Shown here in pieces: positions 1 through 5,749 of a DNA stretch of 5,749 nucleotides. The notes under the pieces are model-generated. The model did not search any database. It was not told the origin of the DNA and saw only the letters and a list, made by a program, of their open reading frames with translations. Numbering within the stretch: the first letter of the stretch is position 1; every line of letters starts with the position of its first letter. Made by a program: the position numbers and the translations under genes. Source of the DNA: Nanobdellota archaeon (lineage in GTDB: Archaea > Nanobdellota > Nanobdellia > Pacearchaeales > UBA12030); the NCBI GenBank assembly GCA_018829485.1, contig JAHJTU010000078.1, forward strand, positions 1-5,749. The letters are read 5' to 3'.

Positions 1-306
1 AAAACACAATATTCTTCTTTAATAAATAAAATAGCTTCAGGAGAAAGTGAATTTAGCAAAGCAGAACAGCAAACTTTGGCTGTTATTGCATATAAAAAGC
101 CAATAAGACAGAGTATTATTATTAAAATAAGAGGAAACAAAGCTTATGACCATGTTAAAAAATTCCTTGAGTTAGGATTGCTTACTTCAAAAAAAGAAGG
201 AAGAACTTACATTCTTGACTTAAGTGAAAATTTTTACAATTATTTTAGTATAAGTGAGGGAAAATTCAAAGAACTAAAAGATATAAGCAAGGAAAATGGA
301 GAATAA
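1..306 (+). CDS. scpB: ScpB-like segregation and condensation protein, C-terminal part (5' end outside window)
   Basis: The frame is open from base 1 to the TAA at 304-306, giving 101 visible residues; the true start is upstream, and the TTG at 76 is internal. The sequence matches the second winged-helix domain of ScpB: a TLAVIAYKKPI segment (family pattern ALAVIAYxQP), then an IRG motif, a helix ending LELGLL, a GRTYIL wing strand and a terminal FYNYFSI segment like the family's EFLxxFGL. ScpB is the small winged-helix (kleisin-associated) subunit of the SMC-ScpA-ScpB condensin that compacts and segregates chromosomes in the cytoplasm. An scpA gene would be expected just upstream, which cannot be checked here. 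The tail after the domain is short, lysine/glutamate rich and overlaps the next start by 11 bases, suggesting translational coupling. The family call is by eye but the motif match is good. Confidence 0.85.
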   Translation, partial: KTQYSSLINKIASGESEFSKAEQQTLAVIAYKKPIRQSIIIKIRGNKAYDHVKKFLELGLLTSKKEGRTYILDLSENFYNYFSISEGKFKELKDISKENGE

Positions 307-1750
307 ACACATATACATATTGCTTGCAGTAATTTTTATTCTTTCATGTATTTTTAATTCTTTTATTCTTTTTTCAAAACCATTAAATGAAGATGCTTAT
401 TTTTCATTAAGATATGTTGAAAATATCAAAGAAAACTTTCTTCCTTTATTTAATGATGATTTAAGTTATGGTGGGAGAGCAATTGAAGAGCCTTTCTTAT
501 TTTATTATTTGCTTGCTTTATTTTCTTTAATTCATATTTCATTAATAAAAATAATTCCTATTCTGCTTGCTTCGTCTCTTGTTTTAATCACTTTTTTAAT
601 TTCAATTAATTTCACAAGCAAAAGACTTTCCTTAATTCCAGCAATTTTTGCAGGATTTGTTCCAGCAATGTTTGGAATGAATTTAATTTCTTCAACAATA
701 TTGGCATTCCCAATTCTTTTTCTGCTTCTTTATTCATTAAATAAACTTGAGAATCCACTATTTCTTTATTTGTTTCTGATTCTTTCATTTATTCTGCCTT
801 TAGTTTCATTCTTGTCCATTTTCTATATTTTTGCGATACTCATTTACATACTAATAATGGGTATTGAGAAGAAAAGAATTATGGGATTGGAAAAAGAGGC
901 ATTGATTTTTTCTCTTTTTGTTAACATATTTATTACACTTTTCCTTTTCAGAAATTCTCTTTTAGCTTATGGGCCAGCATTCATACTTCAGAATGTTCCT
1001 CTTGCAATACTTGCTGACTTTTTCAAAGAATTCACTTTAATTAAAACATTGGGAAGCATTGGAATTGCAACTCTTGTTTTTGGTGCAAGCGGATTTATTT
1101 TTTCATTCAGAGAAAAAAATTCCCTTTTTCTTTCATCTTTCTTAATAACATCTCTTATATTTCTATGGTTAAAGTTAGTTCCTTTTGAGAATGGTTTAAT
1201 AATTTTTTCATTAACTCTTGCATCATTATCCGCTTTAAGTTTGAAAAATTTTAATTCATACATCAAACAGACAAAATTTTCAAAATACAAAGAAAAAATA
1301 ATTGTTTGGATTTTTATTATTGTTATTTTGCTGTCTGTAGTTCCTTCTGCTTTTGCAGTTATTACTTTCCAAAGTAAAGTAAGCAAAGAAACTTTTGTTG
1401 CATTAAAGTTTTTCTCTGAAGAAAATAAAGATAAAGTTATTCTTGCTCCTTATGAATATGGACATGCAATAACATATTTGGGAAACAAGAATGTTGCTGA
1501 TTCATTATTTTTGCTTGCTCCTTTGCCAGAAAAAAGAGTTAAAGATATTGATTTAGTTTATATTTCACAAAGCGAGTCATTGGTTTTAGAAGTTTCAAAA
1601 AGATATTTGGTTGATTTTATTATTTTTGATAAATACATTTCAGAAAAATATGAGATTCAAAAATTGCCATTTGTAGAAGATAAAAAATGTTTTTCAAAAG
1701 TATATGATAAAAATGAAGTTGAAATTTACAGAGTTAAACCCGCATGTTAG
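296..1750 (+). CDS. STT3/oligosaccharyltransferase-like GT-C membrane glycosyltransferase
   Basis: This 484-residue polytopic protein has about 11-12 hydrophobic segments between residues 5 and 357 and a C-terminal soluble domain (about 360-484) predicted outside the membrane. GT-C features are visible. The first outer loop after helix 1 carries NED (residues 31-33) followed by AYF, where Asp33 sits at the usual catalytic/metal position. The loop ends in GGRAIEEP then FLFYYLLA, resembling the GR...PPLFYYLLA pattern of lipid-linked-sugar transferases. In the C-terminal domain PYEYGHAI (385-392), followed by NKNVADS (397-403), aligns with the WWDYGHWI motif and downstream segment of archaeal AglB/STT3, but both tryptophans are missing and Asp is Glu. 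The inferred role is transfer of a sugar or glycan from a polyprenyl-phosphate carrier on the outer membrane face. It is shorter than typical AglB, so it may be a simpler single-sugar GT-C enzyme. ATG 296 has no well-spaced Shine-Dalgarno (AAGGA lies only 2 bases upstream), and coupling to scpB is likely. The 3' end overlaps the next gene. Confidence 0.7.
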   Translation: MENKHIYILLAVIFILSCIFNSFILFSKPLNEDAYFSLRYVENIKENFLPLFNDDLSYGGRAIEEPFLFYYLLALFSLIHISLIKIIPILLASSLVLITFLISINFTSKRLSLIPAIFAGFVPAMFGMNLISSTILAFPILFLLLYSLNKLENPLFLYLFLILSFILPLVSFLSIFYIFAILIYILIMGIEKKRIMGLEKEALIFSLFVNIFITLFLFRNSLLAYGPAFILQNVPLAILADFFKEFTLIKTLGSIGIATLVFGASGFIFSFREKNSLFLSSFLITSLIFLWLKLVPFENGLIIFSLTLASLSALSLKNFNSYIKQTKFSKYKEKIIVWIFIIVILLSVVPSAFAVITFQSKVSKETFVALKFFSEENKDKVILAPYEYGHAITYLGNKNVADSLFLLAPLPEKRVKDIDLVYISQSESLVLEVSKRYLVDFIIFDKYISEKYEIQKLPFVEDKKCFSKVYDKNEVEIYRVKPAC

Positions 1751-3158
1751 TAAAAAAACAATAAGTATAGCAGTGCTTATTATCTTATTCACTATTATCT
1801 TTGCTGCTTCTATCCTAATAAGAATTTACTTATTTGATAATACAAGTTTACCGGGAAAAGAAGCTCATTTTAATGTTAATACTGCAAAAGATTTATCAAG
1901 TTTCAAAAAAAGTTTTGTTGTTGGAGAAATGGCTGTTCAGGAATTATTATGGCCTCTTCTCATCGCTTCTGTTTCCTTATTATTTAGAATTCCGCAAGAA
2001 ATCAGTATTATCATGCTCTCTTTCTTATTTGGAATTGCATCTATAATTTTAATTTATTTTATTATAGAAAAGATGAATTTCAAAAAGAAAAACATGGCAA
2101 TGGCTTTCTTCTTGATTTCTCCTGTAACAATCTGGCTTTTCTCAACTTTTAGCAAATTTATAATTCCGTTTTTCTTTTCATTACTTGCGATTTATTATTT
2201 ATTATCAGATAAGAAATTTCTTGCAATTCTTGCAGTTGCACTAGTGTCTCTTTTTGGATTAGTAAGTAGTTTATCTGTTCTGGCTTTATGTTTTTTAGCT
2301 TACAAAAAAGGGTTTTGGAAATGGTTTATTCAGGCTTTTTCAATTTCTTTTGCGATTAATATTGGTTTGTACATTTTATCTCCTTATATCGGGATTTTCA
2401 ATTTTAATTTTAGCAGTATATTTTCAATTTTCTTTGCATTATCAGAAGTTGGAGTAAATATGTTTGCTTTCTTGCTTGGATTTATGGGAATATTTATGAC
2501 ATGGAAAGAAAGAAAAGAGAGAAAAGAATTATTTTTGGTTTACCTTGTATTTGTTTTACTGTTTATTTTTTCTATTACAAATAAAGATTTTGTTTTCTTT
2601 TTTAATTTTATTTTGATTTTTTTAGCTTCAATAGGATTTCTTAAATTACTAGAAAGAGACTGGACTTCTGATTTAATTAAGAAGTTAACAATTCTAATAC
2701 TTGTTATTGGATTAGTTATTCCCTTAATATTTATGCCAATAAGAATTGCATATTTACAACCAGATGATTCTTTAATTGAATCTTTGACATTTTTGAAGAG
2801 CCAAGAAGATGGAAAAGTTTTTGGTGTAAAAGAAAATGGATTTTGGATAAGAAGCTTTTCTGATAAAGAACCATTTATTGATGAGTTTAAAGCACAAGTA
2901 AAACCAGAAATTGATGAAAAGGCTATGTCATTATTTTATGAAAGAAATATTGATTCATTAGTTAATACTTTTAATGAAGAGGGAATAAAATATGTTCTTG
3001 TTGATTCAAAAATGAGACATTTATTTAGAACAGATGATGAAGGAATAATGCTTTTGCTAACAAGAAGTTTTAAGTTTACTAAGATTTATGATAAAGATAA
3101 TATACAAATATGGAAATTATCAGAAGAGACAATAGAAAGTGTTAACAGAAATCTTTAA
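1704..3158 (+). CDS. Second GT-C-like polytopic membrane protein, probable diverged paralog of the preceding gene
   Basis: This is a 484-residue membrane protein with the same architecture: a helix at about 19-42, an outer loop, a block of helices to about residue 346 and an extracytoplasmic C-terminal domain (about 350-484). By eye it aligns with its neighbour in three places: P-G-K-E-A-H-F (50-56) with P-L-N-E-D-A-Y-F; G-E-M-A-V-Q-E (74-80) with G-G-R-A-I-E-E; and KIYDKDNIQIWKL (460-472) with KVYDKNEVEIYRV. At the putative catalytic Asp it has Glu53, and where the neighbour has PYEYGHAI it has VKENGFWI (375-382), so it may be inactive or have another substrate. No function is known to me. 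ATG 1704 or ATG 1713 are both possible. Later starts would fall inside helix 1 (GTG at 1773), so an overlap of 38 or 47 bases with the upstream gene looks real. There is no Shine-Dalgarno site, so translation is probably coupled. A GT-C fold is likely, activity uncertain. Confidence 0.6.
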   Translation: MIKMKLKFTELNPHVSKKTISIAVLIILFTIIFAASILIRIYLFDNTSLPGKEAHFNVNTAKDLSSFKKSFVVGEMAVQELLWPLLIASVSLLFRIPQEISIIMLSFLFGIASIILIYFIIEKMNFKKKNMAMAFFLISPVTIWLFSTFSKFIIPFFFSLLAIYYLLSDKKFLAILAVALVSLFGLVSSLSVLALCFLAYKKGFWKWFIQAFSISFAINIGLYILSPYIGIFNFNFSSIFSIFFALSEVGVNMFAFLLGFMGIFMTWKERKERKELFLVYLVFVLLFIFSITNKDFVFFFNFILIFLASIGFLKLLERDWTSDLIKKLTILILVIGLVIPLIFMPIRIAYLQPDDSLIESLTFLKSQEDGKVFGVKENGFWIRSFSDKEPFIDEFKAQVKPEIDEKAMSLFYERNIDSLVNTFNEEGIKYVLVDSKMRHLFRTDDEGIMLLLTRSFKFTKIYDKDNIQIWKLSEETIESVNRNL

Positions 3159-3161
3159 GAA
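3154..3161 (+). promoter_or_regulatory. Weak candidate TATA box for the GT2 gene
   Basis: TTTAAGAA overlaps the stop codon of the upstream gene, with an A-rich stretch before it. An archaeal start site about 25-28 bases downstream would give a leader of roughly 15 bases that includes the Shine-Dalgarno site. The match to the TATA consensus is imperfect in this AT-rich DNA, and read-through from upstream is equally plausible. Confidence 0.25.
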
Positions 3162-3185
3162 GAATATTCCTCTGTCATAATAAAA

Positions 3186-3190
3186 GGAGT
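3186..3190 (+). promoter_or_regulatory. Shine-Dalgarno site of the GT2 gene
   Basis: GGAGT lies 6 bases before ATG 3197 and matches the archaeal anti-Shine-Dalgarno core. It is the only well-spaced ribosome binding site in the cluster; the other internal genes begin inside the preceding coding sequence. It supports ATG 3197 as the start and suggests independent, perhaps stronger, translation initiation for the GT2 enzyme. Confidence 0.75.
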
Positions 3191-3196
3191 AACCTA

Positions 3197-4423
3197 ATGG
3201 CATTTATTGATTTTATTTTATATTTTGCAATTTTCTTTGGTCTATTTACAGGAATATTCTTTATATTGACTTTTTTTGAGAATAAAAAATACATTGCTGA
3301 TCCTAAAGCATCAAAGTTTCCAAAAGTCAGCATTATTGTACCTGCTTATAATGAAGAAAAAACAATTAAGAAAACACTAAATTCTCTATTGAATGTAAAT
3401 TATCCAAAAGATAAATTAGATATTATTTTTGTTGATGATGGAAGTAAGGATAACACTCTTGAAAAAGCAAAAGAATATGAAAAGTTTGGTGTAAGAATTT
3501 TCCATAAAGAAAATGGTGGAAAAGCTTCTGCACTTAATCTTGGTTTGGAAAAAGCTAAAGGAGAACTAGTTGCTGCACTTGATGCTGATTCTTTTGTTTC
3601 TAAGAATTCAGTTATGAATATGGTTGGTTATTTTGAAGATTCTGAAGTAATGGCTGTTACTCCAACTTTAAAAATATATAATCCAAAAACATTATGGCAA
3701 AAAATACAAGTAACAGAATATCTTTTTGGTGTTTTCTTAAGAAAAGTTTTTTCATTTATGGGAAGTTTGCATGTTACTCCAGGACCTTTAACAATTTACA
3801 GAAAAAGTTTTTTTGATAAATATGGAAATTACGACGAAGGTAATTTAACAGAAGATATAGAAGTTGCACTAAGAATTCAGAGTAAAGGATATGTTATAGA
3901 AAATTCAATGAATGCAGATGTATACACTTTAGGACCTCCGACTTTCAAAAAGCTCATAAGACAAAGAAGAAGGTGGTATAGGGGTTTTCTTGATAATGTT
4001 TTTGCTTATCCAGAATTATTTAATCCCAAGCATGGTAATCTTGGATTATTTATATTGCCAGCTGCATTTATTAGTGTTATTGTTGTATTTGCATTAGTTT
4101 CTTATTGGGCATACAACTTTTTATCAAATGTATTTTTACATTTAATTACAGAACCAGAATTTTTCCTTATTAAATTAAATCTTTTTATAACAAACATACC
4201 ATCAACACTTCTTACTTATACTATTAAGCCATTAATTCCATTATCAGTAATACTAACATTAATTGGATTAACATATCTTTTATTGGCAAAAGTATACTCT
4301 AATGAAAAGCAGTCAATTAAAATTCCTTACATCTCTTACTTGATATTTTATGGTGTATTGTTTGCTTCATGGTGGAGTGTTGCAATATTTTCAAAAATAT
4401 TTAATATGAAAATCAAATGGTAG
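3197..4423 (+). CDS. Processive-type family 2 membrane glycosyltransferase (BcsA/PgaC/HasA-like)
   Basis: A 408-residue protein with the layout of polysaccharide synthases: an N-terminal membrane helix (about 4-26), a cytoplasmic GT-A catalytic domain (about 42-280) and three or four C-terminal helices (about 284-400). Visible motifs, in order, are KVSIIVPAYNEE (43-54, nucleotide binding), VDDGS (79-83), DADS (129-132, the DxD metal site), TED (218-220, catalytic base Asp220) and QRRRW (256-260), the Q(Q/R)xRW motif of cellulose, chitin, hyaluronan and poly-GlcNAc synthases. This combination argues for repeated sugar addition from a nucleotide sugar at the inner membrane face, possibly coupled to export, rather than a dolichyl-phosphate-mannose type enzyme. 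The exact sugar cannot be read from sequence. All catalytic residues are present, so it should be active. The start is supported by GGAGT 6 bases upstream. The final codons overlap the next gene by 7 bases, which points to coupled expression with the thioredoxin-like protein. Confidence 0.88.
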   Translation: MAFIDFILYFAIFFGLFTGIFFILTFFENKKYIADPKASKFPKVSIIVPAYNEEKTIKKTLNSLLNVNYPKDKLDIIFVDDGSKDNTLEKAKEYEKFGVRIFHKENGGKASALNLGLEKAKGELVAALDADSFVSKNSVMNMVGYFEDSEVMAVTPTLKIYNPKTLWQKIQVTEYLFGVFLRKVFSFMGSLHVTPGPLTIYRKSFFDKYGNYDEGNLTEDIEVALRIQSKGYVIENSMNADVYTLGPPTFKKLIRQRRRWYRGFLDNVFAYPELFNPKHGNLGLFILPAAFISVIVVFALVSYWAYNFLSNVFLHLITEPEFFLIKLNLFITNIPSTLLTYTIKPLIPLSVILTLIGLTYLLLAKVYSNEKQSIKIPYISYLIFYGVLFASWWSVAIFSKIFNMKIKW

Positions 4424-5088
4424 AAAAGCTTGACAGAAAAAAAAGGAAGAAAGTTGTTTTAACTAAATACATTGTAGTTTTTCTTGCATCTGCTTTTATT
4501 TTTACTTTAGGGATAATTTTGGGACAGCAAATCGGACATATGAAAACAGCCTCTTTGAATAAAGTTATGGAAGATATGAAAACAGATATTGCAAGTGCTG
4601 AATTGCATTATATTCTTTCAACTGAAAATCCTTGTGACTTAACAGGATTAAATGAATTAGCATCAGAATTAGATAAAATGTCAAATCAGATATGGGAATT
4701 AGAAAAAGCTTATGGAAAGAATAATGAAGATGTTTTAAGACTTGCAAATTATTATTCAACATTGCAAATAAGGCATTGGATATTAGCAAAAGATATTTCA
4801 AATGAATGTGATGAAAAATATTCTCTTATTTTATTCTTTTATTCTAATATTGAAGGAGAATGTAAAAGATGTGAAGAGCAGGGGGATAATATTGCTGTTT
4901 TAAGGGAAAAAGATGAGGGAATGTACACTTATGCATTTAATATTAATCTGAATAATTTAGCTTTTAATACATTAAAATCAAGGTATAATGTATCAAAAAC
5001 AGAGATTCCTGTAATCATAATTAATGATAAAAAGTATACTGGATTTAAGACTATAAAGAAATTACAGGAAATTATTTACGAAGAGTGA
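4417..5088 (+). CDS. Membrane-anchored protein with extracytoplasmic thioredoxin-like domain (CKRC)
   Basis: A 223-residue protein. A strongly basic N-terminus (RKKRKK, 7-12) precedes one hydrophobic segment (about 17-37), giving an N-in signal anchor with the rest outside the cell. Residues about 45-130 look all-helical, with Cys73 and Cys131 near the two ends. Residues about 134-223 look like a thioredoxin fold: strand YSLILFFYS (135-143), CKRC (149-152) at the start of the next helix, a strand MYTYAFNI (169-176), and EIPVIII (196-202) with Pro198 at the cis-proline position, then NDKKYTGF and a final helix. The CxxC suggests disulfide reduction, exchange or isomerisation, or mixed-disulfide capture of a partner. 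The loop between strand and CxxC is a little longer than in classical thioredoxin. The gene starts inside the GT2 gene with a 7-base overlap and has no Shine-Dalgarno site, so it is translationally coupled and probably works with the glycosylation module. The exact family is not recognised. Confidence 0.75.
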   Translation: MVEKLDRKKRKKVVLTKYIVVFLASAFIFTLGIILGQQIGHMKTASLNKVMEDMKTDIASAELHYILSTENPCDLTGLNELASELDKMSNQIWELEKAYGKNNEDVLRLANYYSTLQIRHWILAKDISNECDEKYSLILFFYSNIEGECKRCEEQGDNIAVLREKDEGMYTYAFNINLNNLAFNTLKSRYNVSKTEIPVIIINDKKYTGFKTIKKLQEIIYEE

Positions 5089-5098
5089 TTAGAAAAAT

Positions 5099-5107
5099 TT
5101 TATAAAT
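5099..5107 (+). promoter_or_regulatory. Archaeal TATA box for the MBF1-like gene, leaderless geometry
   Basis: TTTATAAAT sits in the 39-base gap between the two genes, with an A-rich AGAAAA (5091-5096) just upstream where a TFB-recognition element would lie. Its centre is about 25 bases before ATG 5128, so the transcription start predicted by normal archaeal TATA spacing falls at or next to the start codon. There is no Shine-Dalgarno site before this ATG, which fits leaderless translation. Confidence 0.6.
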
Positions 5108-5127
5108 TTAAGTGAACCTAATTTAAC

Positions 5128-5749
5128 ATGAAAGAATGCGAAATCTGTGGAAAGGCTGAAGAATTATTAGAAACAATTATTGATGGTAAGCCGGCTAATG
5201 CATGCAAAGAGTGTGCATTAATGAATAATGCTGTTATTCTTACAAAACCATCAAATGAAAAACTGAAAAAAGTTGAGAGAATTTTTTCTGTAAGAGAAAG
5301 ATTAGAGGATGCTTCCAAAATAAAGGAAAAAGAGAAATTGAAAAAGCTTAAGGAAATGGAAAAGGGGCAAGCATTTCCTGACACTATTTCATATAGATTA
5401 AGAAAGGCAAGAGAAAAGGCTGGATTAAGCAAGGAAAAATTAGCTGATTCAATTGGGTTAAAATTAGAAGACATTAATAAAATTGAGGGTGGAGAAGAAC
5501 CTTCAGAACAAGTATTGAAAAGATATAGTCAGTTTTTTAAGCAGGAGTTTAAACCAGAGAAAGAATTGCCTGAAGAAGCAGAGATTAATTTTAAAGATGA
5601 AAAAACAAGTTTAAAGGACTTGCTTAAAATGGCAAAGACTTTCTTTACTGGAAAGCCAGATAAGAAAACTGAAACTGCAGAGACAGAATTAGATGTTCTT
5701 AATGAAAAGGAAAAAGATTTAAAAGCAGGAAGTAAGGAGAAAATAAGAA
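5128..5749 (+). CDS. Archaeal MBF1-like transcription factor (zinc ribbon + HTH), 3' end outside window
   Basis: ATG 5128 opens a frame with no stop up to the window end, 207 complete codons. The N-terminus is a zinc ribbon with CEIC (Cys4, Cys7) and CKEC (Cys26, Cys29). A lysine/glutamate-rich linker (about 40-80) leads to a Cro/C1-type helix-turn-helix (about 86-140) with SYRLRKAREKAGLSKEKLA, then SIGLKLEDINKIEGG. This order is that of archaeal multiprotein bridging factor 1, a cytoplasmic protein that has been linked to both transcription and the ribosome. After the HTH the protein continues for more than 60 residues in a charged tail (KDLLKMAKTFF, then Lys/Glu-rich), longer than I expect for archaeal MBF1, whose HTH lies near the C-terminus. 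It is preceded by its own TATA box and is probably transcribed separately from the glycosylation genes. Family call is firm; the role of the tail is unknown. Confidence 0.85.
   Translation, partial: MKECEICGKAEELLETIIDGKPANACKECALMNNAVILTKPSNEKLKKVERIFSVRERLEDASKIKEKEKLKKLKEMEKGQAFPDTISYRLRKAREKAGLSKEKLADSIGLKLEDINKIEGGEEPSEQVLKRYSQFFKQEFKPEKELPEEAEINFKDEKTSLKDLLKMAKTFFTGKPDKKTETAETELDVLNEKEKDLKAGSKEKIR

Noticed and set aside
76..78. TTG as the start of the scpB-like gene
   Set aside because: The same frame is open back to base 1, and the TTG codon lies within the conserved TLAVIAY segment, so it is an internal leucine.
988..1386. Open frame of 132 codons on the - strand inside the first GT-C gene
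   Set aside because: It is fully antisense to a well-supported membrane protein, shows no recognisable domain and has a composition expected from the reverse complement of hydrophobic codons.
1834..2046. Open frame of 70 codons on the + strand inside the second GT-C gene
   Set aside because: It is an alternative-frame shadow with no Shine-Dalgarno site and no recognisable motif.
3161..3168. GAATATTC palindrome as an operator before the GT2 gene
   Set aside because: An 8-base AT-rich palindrome is expected by chance in this DNA and no second copy was noticed nearby.
4565..4801. Open frame of 78 codons on the - strand inside the thioredoxin-like gene
   Set aside because: It lies opposite the helical region of a supported gene and has no domain or initiation signal.
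5089..5110. Transcription terminator after the thioredoxin-like gene
   Set aside because: The gap has only short A and T runs and no GC-rich stem or long T tract; the AAATTTTATAAATTT symmetry is better explained by the TATA box.
5118..5474. Open frame of 118 codons on the - strand over the MBF1-like gene
   Set aside because: It is antisense to a gene with clear zinc-ribbon and HTH motifs; the Ser/Phe/Leu-rich product is the usual shadow of Lys/Glu-rich coding DNA.

Overview
The window is a compact, very AT-rich stretch that reads as archaeal, most likely a small-genome DPANN-type lineage such as Woesearchaeota or Pacearchaeota. This placement is an inference. It rests on a zinc-ribbon plus HTH multiprotein-bridging-factor gene of the archaeal type, a TATA-box promoter placed for a leaderless mRNA, an STT3-like GT-C membrane protein, and tightly packed or overlapping genes with an A/T-ending codon style. 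No rRNA, tRNA, CRISPR array, insertion sequence or integrase was seen. All visible genes are on the + strand.

Layout. Bases 1-306 hold the C-terminal 101 codons of a ScpB-like chromosome segregation protein, whose start lies upstream of the window. It overlaps by 11 bases the first of two consecutive 484-residue polytopic membrane proteins (296-1750 and 1704-3158), which overlap each other by up to 47 bases. Both look like GT-C fold glycosyltransferases of the oligosaccharyltransferase/STT3 type, with an N-terminal block of membrane helices and a C-terminal extracytoplasmic domain. They appear to be diverged tandem paralogs. After 38 bases with a clear Shine-Dalgarno site comes a processive-type family 2 glycosyltransferase (3197-4423). 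Its stop overlaps the start of a single-pass membrane-anchored protein with a thioredoxin-like domain (4417-5088). A short intergenic region with a TATA box then leads to an archaeal MBF1-like transcription factor (5128 to the window end, stop not reached).

How the genes may work together. The five genes from scpB to the thioredoxin-like protein are probably one transcription unit, judged from the overlaps. Its last four genes form a plausible cell-surface glycosylation or glycan-export module. The GT2 enzyme would build or extend a glycan at the inner face of the membrane. The GT-C protein or proteins would transfer sugar from a lipid carrier on the outer face. The anchored thioredoxin-like domain would act on the same outer face. 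Pairing an STT3-like protein with a membrane-anchored CxxC thioredoxin-fold protein recalls, by analogy only, the Ost3/Ost6 subunits of eukaryotic oligosaccharyltransferase. That is the most interesting hypothesis here, and it is unproven from sequence alone. The mbf1-like gene is probably a separate unit.
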